The translations under genes and the position numbers were made by a program. 64,000 nucleotides of DNA from Microcebus murinus (lineage: Eukaryota > Chordata > Mammalia > Primates > Cheirogaleidae), in assembly GCF_040939455.1 (NCBI RefSeq), contig NC_134106.1, positions 78,685,001 to 78,749,000 of the forward strand, written 5' to 3'. Below the pieces are notes generated by a model. That model worked only from the letters and a program-made list of their open reading frames with translations. It searched no databases and was not told the origin of the DNA. How positions within the stretch are numbered: the stretch's first letter is position 1; every line of letters starts with the position of its first letter. This document shows positions 1 through 11,879 of the stretch, piece after piece.

Positions 1-145
1 ACAACCAAGCGAGTAAGATGTGCAATGTTTGGGGGATGGACACGCTTGAAGCTCTTACTCAAGGGGGGAGGGGGTCATGGGCAATATATGTAACCTTAAC
101 ACTTGTACCCCCATAATATGCTAAGATAAAAAAAAAAAAAGAAAA
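1..145 (+). mobile_element. L1 3' UTR end, lemur-type, cut by window start
   Basis: Sense-strand tail of an L1 retrotransposon. It carries the module 'GGGGGATGGACACGC', a purine/G-rich tract at about 61-80, then 'GTACCCCCATAATATGCTAAG' (read across about 106-125) followed by an A-rich tail to about 145. The same modules recur at 16890-16995 and 19033-19180, so this is a multicopy family. The rest of the element lies left of the window. No coding sequence remains here. Confidence 0.85.
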
Positions 146-1759
146 AGGAATTCCACTGGAAGAGTATAAAATAAGCCAGTCTGGTGGTTGAGGGTTGGAT
201 AAGAAAACTGGGAAGGAAAAGGATTCCCAGTCTATTAAACAGACTGAGTCATACACAGATGCCTAATAAACCTCTTTCAGCATTGCTAATAACGAGCTAT
301 TCATCTGAAGAAAAAGAACAAGCTCAACTCTCACCCTGAGATTCAGTTTTTGGAAATGGTTTTATGAAGATGAAACACTGGTCCAGAAATATAATCTGCA
401 AAAATGATTTTGGCCTATCTTGGATAGATGCTGTTATGAAGAAGACATCAACAGTTAAATCCCCCAAGTAGATTGGCGTGTTTCCTTCCTTTGTAATTAG
501 AGTTTATATCTGAACATGAATTAGTTTTAGCTCTGACATGTGACAAGTACTTTGAGTCCCACTGAGTTAACTCCTCTGTGCTGTCTTTAGACTTTGGTCC
601 TTTGGAGGCATCCTGTGCCAGGGAGGGGAATACTCACTCACCATCAAATGGACATGAATGGTAACCAAGAGAGTTTTTAGCATTAAGCTCATTCATTTAA
701 AAAGAAAAAAAAAAAAAAACAGAAATTTTTCTAAGACTGTTTGCTGACACTAATTAGAAATAGTTCTTGATGCATCCTAAAACCTGAGTGATGACTGTTG
801 ACCATAGACCACCCATCAGCAGAGAACCACAGATGAGCTCACAGTTGACCTGAATTATGATAACATACTGTATGGTCACATATTCCATAGATAGTAAACT
901 TTAAATTTTAACTAAAATACCTCCATAATTAATGACTATTAATATTTCTCTGTTGTATAGGGCATGAAGGCAGAAAATGATTAAAGTAATTGGTACCTGC
1001 ATGCCGCCCCCCCCAAAAAAAAATCTCTGTAGGAGAGACAAGAATAAAATCAAGGACTTTGTACCTAATATGTAATCTCATATTTCTAGTTGATGTCTTC
1101 TTGGTGGTACACTGACTGACCCAACAAATGTTAGCTCAGAAATACTGACTCTGACCCCGATTGTTCTGTGCCATTCTGTGGGTACAATGTCCTGTTATCA
1201 TTCTTACTGGCACATGGCCAGTGTGTGGCCAGTCTGCTTGTGGAGGGTGCAGCTATCTTAAGAGGCTGCTGCCAAATTTAAGTCCACAGGTCCATGTATA
1301 AGATGCCTTGATAAGGTGGCTGCTGGCCAACCTCAGGGCCCGTGGCTGCTGCTTCTGAAGGAGTACTGCCCTGCCCAGACAGCTGTAAAACCCAGGGAGC
1401 CCCCCAGAGTAAGAAGATTCTTCTTGGAGCCAGAGCCAGGGTGGGTGCAGAGCAGAGGGTGACCAACATTCTTTTCTCCAAAAGGCCTAGGAACTGAAGT
1501 CCTTTCCACTACTGCATTCCTGCCACTCCACCCAGACCCCCACATGCCTATAGCTTCTATCTCAAAGGCCTTCTCTCCCCTTGCAAACATCTTCTGTAAG
1601 TAGATGCCTGGCAGGTCCCAGCCCCTCTGGGAGCACTTGACTAGGCTTGCAAGGTTCTCTGTCAGGCTCTTTAAGGGTTACAGAAGTGAGTCCAATGAAT
1701 CAGGAAAGGAGTTGATGTATGTACAAATTATTATAACCCATGGCTGAAAACTGATGCTA
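146..1759. other. Unique sequence, no gene recognised
   Basis: No repeat family or gene is recognised. A poly-A run lies at 705-719 and a C8A9 run at 1007-1023. The part at about 1250-1680 is more GC-rich and holds overlapping minus-strand open frames (1278-1481 and 1333-1590). These are short, have no recognisable motif and do not look like a protein family, so they are not called as genes. Confidence 0.5.
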
Positions 1760-2005
1760 TGACTGCCACTCATGAGTGCTCCAGCCTGTGTATTTTGCCC
1801 TGGTTCCTACTCCTTGGAACACACATCTTGCTGCTTTCTGTTTTCTGCCTGGAAACTTCATTCTTCCTTCAAGGCTCTGCACAAGTTAGCTCAAAGGTTA
1901 CCTGATCTTTGAAATTTCCTGAATCTCAGGACAACTGAGTTGCTTCTTTATGTTTTCACTACACTACACTTTCATAACTCTATTATGGTAATTACCTTTT
2001 TGATG
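1760..2005 (+). repeat. L2-like LINE fragment
   Basis: The order of phrases matches the 3' part of the mammalian L2 consensus: a 'cctggaa...' stretch, 'cttccttcaaggctctgcac', then 'agctcaaaggttacct' and a degraded 'ccctga' equivalent. It is heavily diverged. L2 is an ancient, inactive LINE, so no function is expected. Confidence 0.5.
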
Positions 2006-2014
2006 ATGATTTCT

Positions 2015-2100
2015 TTTTTTTTAAAAAAAGCTTTACTGAACTATAAAGTATATAACACAAGCTACACATATTTAAAGTATACAATTTGATAATAAGTATC
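2015..2100 (-). repeat. L1M-like 3' UTR fragment
   Basis: Starts with T/A runs, then 'tttactgaactataaagtat' and 'tttaaagtatacaatttgat'. This resembles the reverse complement of mammalian-wide L1M 3' UTRs. It is short and diverged. A much clearer relative lies at 63876-64000. Confidence 0.45.
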
Positions 2101-2673
2101 CCGAAAAGGAATGCTACTAATTGAGAAAAGTATAAAAAAGAAGTTTCCTGTAATCTTGTATCAGGACATTCCCAAGGTTAATCTGCTGCTTTCGGTTTGC
2201 CAGGGCCATTCATCAAGTGTGTGTCAATCTAACGGTCAAGTGCACCGAAGGGAGAGCTGTTCCCTGCTACTTGGAAGAATATCTATACATCAGAATTTAT
2301 TCTTTTCCACCTGTAAGTCCTGAATTCCCAACACTATTCTGCTATAGCATAACTCTTTGGTACACAATACTCCTAAAACTCCTTTAAATATGGTCTTTAG
2401 CTAAGAAGAAAAGTTCACATAAATCATTTTGCTGAAGACAGAAATAACTAGGCACACTGGTATCTGAGAAAGCCCTTGAATGAAACACTATAACAGGGAC
2501 CACATTTCATTAAATGTTAACATGCCATCCAAGTTGCATGAAGCTGCATTATCCCACATGCTACCAATTGCTGCCAATTAACTGTAAGATGCCATCAACT
2601 GTAAAACAAATTCAGATTTTAGTTAATATATGTGCTGTTGAGGCGAGTACAAGGTTTTCGTTATCTTAAAATG

Positions 2674-2675
<2 letters not shown>

Positions 2676-2711
<36 letters not shown>
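2676..2711. repeat. (AT)18 microsatellite
   Basis: An uninterrupted AT dinucleotide run of about 36 bp. It is likely to be polymorphic in length. Confidence 0.95.
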
Positions 2712-2715
<4 letters not shown>

Positions 2716-4053
2716 TTTAGATCCCTGAAATACAGTTCTTCAGTCATGTTTGTGATGAGAACAGTATTTATACTGCGAGGGTATTACTTAAAAACGGCTT
2801 TCTGAAAACCATTTGAGAAAGGTTCCATGCATACCTCTTTTTGCTCTCCTTGCTTACCTATTAGTCCCATCAATGGAACTACAAAAGGCAAGAAATCGAA
2901 ATAAACCTTATATTTTCAGACCCTCATGCAAAGCTAATTACTGTAGGAAAAATTACCACCTGACTTGGTTGGGTTTCCCTACACTTTCACCAATCCCTTT
3001 ATTCTCATTCTTATTCTATAAAGCTCAAAACAGTTGAAATAATGTGATTTATAATTAATTGAAATGTTTATTTTGAGGTAATGCTAAACATCGAGTTTTA
3101 GTGGAAACATTTTGTGATAGATTTTGAAGCATGCTAGCAAACCAAACGGGGAGATGTACGATACACTTCCAACTTCAAAGCACTTTTATTCACACTTGCT
3201 GGCTTTCATTCTCATTCTAGTGTATAAAGATAAAGGCAATAGGATTCTCAGTTCTGTAATGATGCTAGAATTTTTCTGTAAAATGCTTTAAAAACCAATC
3301 AGCAAGAATAGTTTCAGGTCAGGTCTGAGCCCACCAGAGTCAGCATCCATGGCCCCATGAAATGCTTGCGAAATGCCATTAGCTTTGGACATCTACCTTT
3401 CTTGAGGGTGGAAAATGCTCTACAATTTTGAGTTCTTTATTTGCATTTCAAAATGTGTGAGACTGCTGCAGAAATGAAAGGGAAAAAGCAAAGCAAATTC
3501 ATTTTCTTCTCTCTTGGTTGAAATACCTGATAATGGTAGCCAATTTAAAGGAGTCATGCATTCTTTTCTTTACCAAATTCAATTACTTTTGAGATTTGAA
3601 GAATGAGGCAGAAATGCCTGGTGGTGTTTGTCTAGGGAATTGTTACTCCAAATTAAGTCCTCAGAGGACAGGAAAAAAAATAGGCAAGTTCATTATCAAT
3701 TGACTTTATTATATATCATGACCTTCGATATCCAGACAAAATGAGGACATTCTCAGAAGTAGTTGGCTAATTAATTTAGTGGTACTGGTACTTCAGAACA
3801 CACACTTAAATCAACTTTCCTTGTGAGGTCAAATTGTCCCTTTAATCTTGATAAGACCTTAATTTCATTGTTTATTAGTTATTGTAGAGATTTTGCCCAT
3901 CAAATTCCAAAAACAGTTCTAGCATCTGCACACTAACAATAGTGATAATATCAAGTCTAGTCTAATTAATGGACTGCAATGTCCGGCTGTCAGAATACTA
4001 ATTTGTTGAGATACAGGTTAAAAGAGGTGCCCTCTGTGTGAAAATTAATTTCT
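2712..4053. other. Unique AT-rich sequence, no gene recognised
   Basis: No repeat is recognised. The frame at 2813-3037 has no homologue I can name and no splice context. The subregion 3540-4050 is complex, repeat-free and rich in TAATTA/ATTAAT words; it is listed separately as a conserved-element candidate. Confidence 0.5.
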
Positions 4054-4497
4054 TGTGGTCAGAATAATGGCACCCCTAAAGATGTCTGTGCCCTAATTTC
4101 CGGAACCTGTGAATGTTACCTCACATGGAAAACGGGACTGTGCAAATGTGATTAAGTTAATGATTTGGAGGCGAGGGATCATCAGGTGGGCCCAATATAA
4201 TCACAAGGGTCCTCACAAGGAAAAGGAGCAGGAGAGTCAGAGGTGAAGCCAGAAGGGAAGCAGAGGTTGGGGTGATGTGAGCCATGAGCAGGAACGGTGC
4301 CTCTAGAAGCTGGGAGCGGCAAGAAAAAGGATTCTCCCTGACAGCCTTCAGCAGGAACTAAGCCCCCTTGACCTTGACTTTAGCTCAGTGAAACTGATTT
4401 CAGACTTATGACCTCCAGAAGTGTGAGAGACATGCATGTTGTCTTAAGTTACTAAGTTTGTAGTAATTTGTTATAGCAGAAAAAGAAAACGAATGCA
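4054..4497 (+). mobile_element. Solo LTR, ERVL-MaLR MLT1-like
   Basis: A 444-bp block that begins TG and ends CA, as LTRs do. Phrases match MLT1-type LTRs: 'agaataatggcaccccta', 'gtgattaagttaatgattt', 'gtgggcccaatataatcaca', 'tctagaagctggga', 'cctccagaagtgtgaga' and 'actaagtttgtagtaattt'. No internal retroviral sequence flanks it, so it is a solo LTR. The 5 bp on each side do not match, as expected for an old element. A second LTR of the same kind lies on the minus strand at 59482-59938. Confidence 0.75.
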
Positions 4498-4793
4498 GTC
4501 TTGTTTCCTGAGTACAAGATAAATTATCAGTACTTATAGTGAGCTTTTTGAAAAAAAGGCATTATTAAAATCATGGACTGTTGCTACTCTTTGAAAGAAA
4601 ATCACTTATTCTTTCTTTCTTGGACATGGCAGAAAGATCTAGAAGTGAAATACCTCCAATGTGAATCCTATAGTAGTTCTAAATAAGACACTTTTTTCCC
4701 ATTTAAATTAGAAATTCTGTGCCCTATATGAGAGATAATAACGGATCTTTTTGAGTGAAAAATAGATACTTTGTCTTAAAAATAGAAAATTTT

Positions 4794-5307
4794 AACTATA
4801 GTCACGTTTCTGTACATTAGAGATCTCCAGACTGTACTCATCTTGTATAACTGAATCTTTGTACCCTTTGGCCAGCACTCCCATTCCCACCCCCACACCC
4901 CAGCACCTGGCAACCACCATTCTACTCTCTGCTTCTATGAGTTTGGCTATTTTAGATTCTACATATAAGTGATATCATACAGTATCTGTCTTTCTGAGTC
5001 TGGCTTAATTCACTTAGCATAATGTCTAGGCTATATATATGTGTATGAATGACATATGATATATTGAAAATGTAACTACAGTTAATAATGTATACTTGAA
5101 ATTTGCTTAGAGAGTAGATCATTAGAAATTTGTTAGGAGGGTAGTGTTTTCATTAAAAAAAGGAAATTGGTAACTATATGAGGTAATAGATATGTTAATT
5201 AGCTTGATTATGGTGATTATTTCACAAAATATGTAAATATGGAAACATCCAGTCATTTACCTTAAATGTATACAATTGTTATTTGTCAATTATACCTCTA
5301 TAAGGCT
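4794..5307 (+). mobile_element. L1M 3' end with inverted 5' segment
   Basis: The part 4794-5028 is antisense: it starts 'aactatagtcac' and reads through the complement of the L1M 3' UTR ('ctggcaaccaccattctac') to the complement of the ORF2/3' UTR boundary ('ttcacttagcataatgtc'). The part from 5072 on is sense: 'gtaactacagttaataatg', 'attagcttgattatggtga', then 'tcaattatacctctataagg' at the 3' end. The two halves share about 12 bp of the same L1 interval. This head-to-head arrangement is the usual signature of twin-primed L1 insertion. Confidence 0.75.
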
Positions 5308-5815
5308 AAATAAATGGAATTTTTGCACTAATGATGTAAAGTCTCAATTTCACCTCAGGAGTTAAGTCATTATTTACACTTAAGTATCTACATGAAACAA
5401 AACAGAACTCTGTATAATCGTTTTGGAAAAGTCACAACAAAATATGCTTTGGTATGTGCCCAGTTATATTAAAATTTGTACTTACATCATGGATACATAT
5501 ATATAATAAAAATGCTTATTTGATTGTATTTTGGGTCAGTCATTCCTTTGGACAGATTATGTGCAAAGATTGTAAGCACCTTGCATTTTATTCTAAGTGT
5601 GGTAGGATGCCATTGGAAATACACACTAAATAAACCATTCAACTAAATTCCCTTGTATTGAAAGGGCTAGAAGCCTGGGAACTTCAGATGGGTTCTGGTT
5701 TTGATTCCACTAATGAGATGCTACATTCATTCATATAGGTATTGTCTACAAAACTGAAACTATTTACTATCTGATCCTTTTCTGCAAAAGTCTATCAAAC
5801 TCTGATTTAAACAAT
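5308..5815. other. Unique AT-rich sequence
   Basis: No gene or recognised repeat. The base composition is strongly AT-rich throughout. Confidence 0.5.
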
Positions 5816-6412
5816 GAGTACCTGGGAAAGAATTACATAAACATATCAAAAAACAGAATAGAGTCTGGAAACAAATCCATGTATCTACAAGAAATTCAAC
5901 TGTTGACATAGGGTATTTCAAACCAATGGAGGAAAAATGGGCTAATACATTGATAGGGTTACAATAATTTACTAGTCATTGAAGAGAATAAAACTAGAAT
6001 CCTATGTCATACCACCCACAAATTTTAAAAAACCTTAAAACAAACTGTAAGAGGATTAGAATAAAATAGAGAACAGTGTTAGAATGCTGAAGCAGGGAAG
6101 ATCTTTTTTCTCTGACATAAAAATTAAACACTTAGCTAGTATAAAAGGCACATAAAAAGGTTACAAGAAAATAGTTGCATCACATATAACAGACAAATGA
6201 ATAAGATATTAGGAGTTCCTACAAATCATTTTTTTAAAGTGGCAATGAACAATGAATGGGCCATTTGCAAATGAAAAACAGTCTTTGCTCAAGCTTAGAA
6301 GTAATTGAGAAAATGCAAATGAAAACAATGAGGTATCAACTTTTCATCCATCATACAGACACAATGATAAAAGGCCAGATAATATTAATCATTGGCAAAG
6401 ATATATAAAAAG
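5816..6412 (+). repeat. Old L1 ORF2 fragment, left part
   Basis: Diverged L1 ORF2 text in sense orientation. It includes an 'aacagaatagagtctggaaacaaatcc' equivalent, and near the end 'gccatttgcaaatgaaaaac', 'gagaaaatgcaaatgaaaac' and 'aatgaggtatcaact'. These match the C-terminal third of mammalian L1 ORF2. The reading frame is destroyed. The element resumes at about 8253 after a younger L1. Confidence 0.65.
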
Positions 6413-7315
6413 TACTTCTGAAGCACAGCCAAGGGTAATTGTGGTTTCTGATGCCCAGAGCCAGCCATAATTCCTGTTCTAGATAGCCTCACTAGAGACA
6501 TTCAATAGCAGGCATACAAAGAGGCACTTGCAAAAAGTGTTTGCTAACAGAAGCATTGTAATTGCTGGGGACACTTCAACACCCCACTGACAGCTGGACA
6601 GATCATCAAAGCAGAAAATAAAAAAACACTGAACTTAAATGGGACTCTAGAACAGATGGGCCTGACAGACATTTACAGCACATTCTACCCCCAAACTACA
6701 GAATACACATTCTTCTCATCTGCACATGGAACATTCTCTAAGACTGTTCATATCTTAGGCCACAAAACTTGTCTGAACAAATTAAAAAAAAAATCAAAAT
6801 CATACGATGTATCTTCTCAGATCACAGTGGAATAAAACTAGAAATCAAGTCCAAGAGAAACACTCAAATCTACAAAGTTATAGAAGTTAAACAACCTGCT
6901 GCTGAACAATTATTGGGTCAATAATGAAATTAAGATGGAAATCAAAAAATTCCTCAAACTGAACAACAAGGGGGACACAAGTTATCAAAATCTATGGGAT
7001 TCAGCAAAAGCAGTCGTAAGGGGAAAATTCAAAGCCTTAAACGCCTACATCAAAAAGACAGAAAGATCACAAATTAACAACCTAATGACACCTCTTAAGT
7101 AACTAGAAAAGGAAAAGCAAACCAAACCCAAAGCCAGCAGAAGAAAAGAAACAACTAACGTCAGAACAGAACTAAATGAAACAGAAAACAAACAACAAAA
7201 AATTAGAAAAATAAACAAAAGTTGGTTCTTTGAAAAGATAAACAAAATTGATAGACCTCTTGTTAGATTAACCAGGAATAGAAGAGAAAAGATCCCCCAA
7301 AAAACTCAATCAGAA

Positions 7316-7612
7316 ATGAAAAAGGAGATATTACAACTGATACCACAGAAATACAAGATATTACCTATGAATACTACAAAAATCTCTACATGTATACCAG
7401 AAAACGATGAGGGAATGGATAAATTCCTGGAAACATACAACCTCCCAAGACTCAATCAGGAAGAAACAGAATTCCTGAACAGACCAATAATGAGCAGTGA
7501 CATTAAAACAGTAATAAAATATCTTCCAACTAAAAAAAGCCCCAGACCAGATGGATCACAGCTGAATTCTATCAGACCTACAAAGAAGAGCTGGTATCTC
7601 TATGTAAAATAG
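7316..7612 (+). pseudogene. L1 ORF2 fragment, start of reverse transcriptase
   Basis: A 98-codon open stretch within the L1. The translation contains '[19 protein letters not shown]' and 'KKSPRPDG', which correspond to the known L1 ORF2 stretch just before and at the start of the reverse transcriptase domain. In intact L1, ORF2 is about 1,275 codons and supplies endonuclease and reverse transcriptase for target-primed integration. Here the frame ends at a stop just after the internal deletion, and the RT catalytic motif is missing, so it is a relic. The ATG is incidental. Confidence 0.8.
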
Positions 7613-7724
7613 TATGGAGATTCCTTAAAGAAATAAATTTGATCCAATAATCCCACTACTGGGTATATACTCAAAGGAAAAGAAGTCATTTTATTAAAAA
7701 GGCACCTGAACTTCAATGTTTATT

Positions 7725-7815
7725 ATAATTAAAATATATAATATTAATATATAATATATATTATATTATTATATATCATATAATATATTATATAATAACA
7801 TATCATATATATAAT
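7725..7815. repeat. AT-rich quasi-palindromic tract inside L1
   Basis: About 90 bp made almost only of TATAAT/ATATTA words, between 'tttattataa' and 'aattcacaattacaaagatg'. In other L1 copies (for example 16543-16575 here) those two pieces are only a few bases apart ('tttatagcagcacaattcac'). The tract is therefore an insertion or expansion within ORF2-derived DNA. Confidence 0.8.
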
Positions 7816-7879
7816 TCACAATTACAAAGATGTGGAATCAGCCCAAGTGCCCATCAATTCATGAGAGTATTAACAAAAT

Positions 7880-8179
7880 GTGGTATATGTATACAGTGGA
7901 GTACTACTCAACCATAAAAAGGATGAATTAATGCCTTTTGCAACAATTGAGATGGAACTGGAGAACATGAACCTAAGTGAAGTATCTCAAGAATGGAAAA
8001 ACAGACAACACATGTACTCTCTAATAAATTTGGAACTAACCAAGGGGCATGCATGTGTACAGAGGGAAGTAAAAGTCACTGGAAATCAAGCAGGGGAAAG
8101 CAGGAGAAGGGGACGGACAAAAAATTACCAAATGGGTACAATGAACACTATTTGGGTGATGGTACACTTACAGCCCTGA
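7880..8179 (+). pseudogene. L1 ORF2 C-terminal fragment
   Basis: A 99-codon open stretch whose first half ('VYSGVLLNHKKDELMPFATIEMELENMNLSEVSQEWKN', seen here in pieces) is the diverged L1 ORF2 C-terminus. It then runs into 3' UTR sequence. It carries no catalytic domain. It is separated from the upstream ORF2 piece by the AT-rich expansion and by the deletion near 7605. Confidence 0.75.
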
Positions 8180-8252
8180 CTCAAGCACTACAAAAACTAT
8201 TCATGTAACAAAACCATTTGTACCCCCTTAATATTTAAAAATAAAAAAAGTG

Positions 8253-8500
8253 TGTTGTAACACAGTTTGTAACAGTGTTTATAATAATAACAAGCTATAA
8301 ACAATCTCAATATCCATCCAAAGCAGCTTGATTAAATAAATTTCAGCAAATTCATACTACAAAATATTCTGATGCTGTTTTAGAAGAATGAAGAAAATCC
8401 CTACATTTCCACTTGCAAAGATCTCCAAATACATATTGTTAAGCGAAATAAAAATCAACTTTTAGAATGGAATTTACCTCTATGATAGCAATAATGAACA
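8253..8500 (+). repeat. Old L1 ORF2 fragment, right part
   Basis: Resumes the older L1 after the nested copy: 'gtttataataataacaagctataaacaatctcaatatccatcc' equivalent, 'cttgattaaataaatttcagc', 'gatctccaaatacatattgttaag'. These are the last ORF2 codons of mammalian-wide L1. Together with 5816-6412 it forms one interrupted element. Confidence 0.65.
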
Positions 8501-10552
<2,052 letters not shown>

Positions 10553-10955
10553 CTAAGCCCACATCATCTCTCCCTGATCATGACACGTGCCACAGGTGGT
10601 AGATGGGTCTAGCACATGTGCATTCAAGGTATTCATTCCCCATTCAGCTGTTACCAAAGCAAACCCTTTATGTCCCTGTGTCCTTCCACTTCTTGCTCCC
10701 CAAGTATCTGCCAGTGCACTGGTGTCCCTTTTGAGGAGGTTGTTAACCAGGATTGTCGAATTTGTACTCAGAGTGGTCTGTGTCTTTGTTGAATCAAGGA
10801 ATTGGTCATCATTCTCAGAGTTGGGCCACCTTGTCTGGCCAGATCTCCCCCAGATTTCTGCTACCCAATTAAGAAAGCTATTAAGACACAAGTGGGTTTT
10901 CATTAGTTTCCTTTCTACAAATTGGCTCCCCCATATAGCCATCTTTCCTCTATAG
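10553..10955. other. Stretch open on both strands, unrecognised
   Basis: The plus strand is open from 10587 to 10955 (122 codons) and the minus strand from 10942 to 10553 (129 codons). I recognise neither translation. There is no signal peptide, repeat or catalytic motif. The block is more GC-rich than its flanks and could be the remnant of an ERV or another inserted element, or a chance absence of stops. Not called as a gene. Confidence 0.35.
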
Positions 10956-11796
10956 CGTTTCTGATTTTTCTCTTTTATTTAAATTACTCTTTAGGATATG
11001 TGTGTTTTGCTATAATTGGTCTCAAATCTTTTGCAGAGGAGTTAGTTATCGATTACAAACCATGGAACCAATTATTCTCTTCCTCTGTTGACTGCCTGAT
11101 ATGTCCCTGAGTCTGTCCCACTGCTAATCAGCCGCTCAATAGCTTCCTTTACAATCACTCTTTGGCTTAAACAATTTAGATCGTATGATCCTTAGGGGCC
11201 CAAAATTGCTAAGTACAGACTAATTACTCATGATTAAACATCAGACTTGCACATACAACCCCCATATGTCCATGTTAACTTTGCATACAGATTCCATCTG
11301 TATACCAGAATGCCTTGTATATGTGCATTTTGTGTCTGACTGCTACCAAAAACACAGAAAAGACAAACGACTATTTCTGTGTGTCCCACAGCTACTCAGG
11401 AATAACTTAAAAGTCCATAAAAATATAAATAACAATACTTTCAAAAGAATACCTCCCAGACCAACAGCTTCTTATAACTGATACTTTCAGGTTAAAATTT
11501 GTTTAATACACAGTCCAAGAGTGAAAGAGCAGACAAGCTTTAAGACATCACTAAGCTGTGATCCTTAAGGGTAAAAACTGCCTTCCAGATCTTTGTATCT
11601 TAATCATAGTCCATCCCTGAGCACCCACTCCTTCACTGCATGGACGTTTACTGAAGATGCACTGTGCGCAGGCACTGTGATGACCTTATATACATAGGGT
11701 GCTCAGTCCAGTATCTACTGAACTTGAAAGTTAGGGTATCAGGTCTGTGACCACTATCAATCTTTTTTCCTGAATCCCAGTTATGCATGTAATCTT
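10956..11796. other. Unclassified sequence
   Basis: No repeat or gene recognised. The short frame at 11230-11481 has no recognisable motif. Confidence 0.45.
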
Positions 11797-11870
11797 TTCT
11801 TTCCCTCCCTCCCTTCCTCCCTCCCTCCTTCCTTCCCATCCATCCATCATTCACCCATCATCCACCCAAC
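11797..11870. repeat. Pyrimidine-rich low-complexity tract
   Basis: Runs of TTTCCCTCCC/TTCC, changing into CATC repeats ('catccatccatcattcaccc'). A simple-sequence tract; the minus strand is purine-only over its first part. Confidence 0.9.
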
Positions 11871-11879
11871 CTCAAAAAC

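Larger units (their letters stand above)
6415..8250 (+). mobile_element. L1 retrotransposon, internally deleted, nested in older L1
   Basis: From about 6548 to 7605 this is L1 ORF2 text from the endonuclease end into the start of the reverse transcriptase ('gctggggacacttcaacaccc', 'cacattcttctcatctgcaca', 'aagccccagaccagatgg'). It then jumps at about 7605 to the last part of ORF2 ('gatccaataatcccactactg') and continues into the 3' UTR with 'gtacccccttaatattta' and an A-rich tail. The 6415-6547 stretch is not clearly L1. An AT-rich expansion sits at 7725-7815. The element is defective. Confidence 0.8.

Noticed and set aside
1278..1590. Overlapping minus-strand frames in a GC-richer patch
   Set aside because: Short, unrecognised, no splice or start context; explained by local GC content.
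4054..4497. LTR promoter driving a local transcript
   Set aside because: The LTR is old and solo; nothing downstream looks like an exon, so a promoter claim is unsupported.
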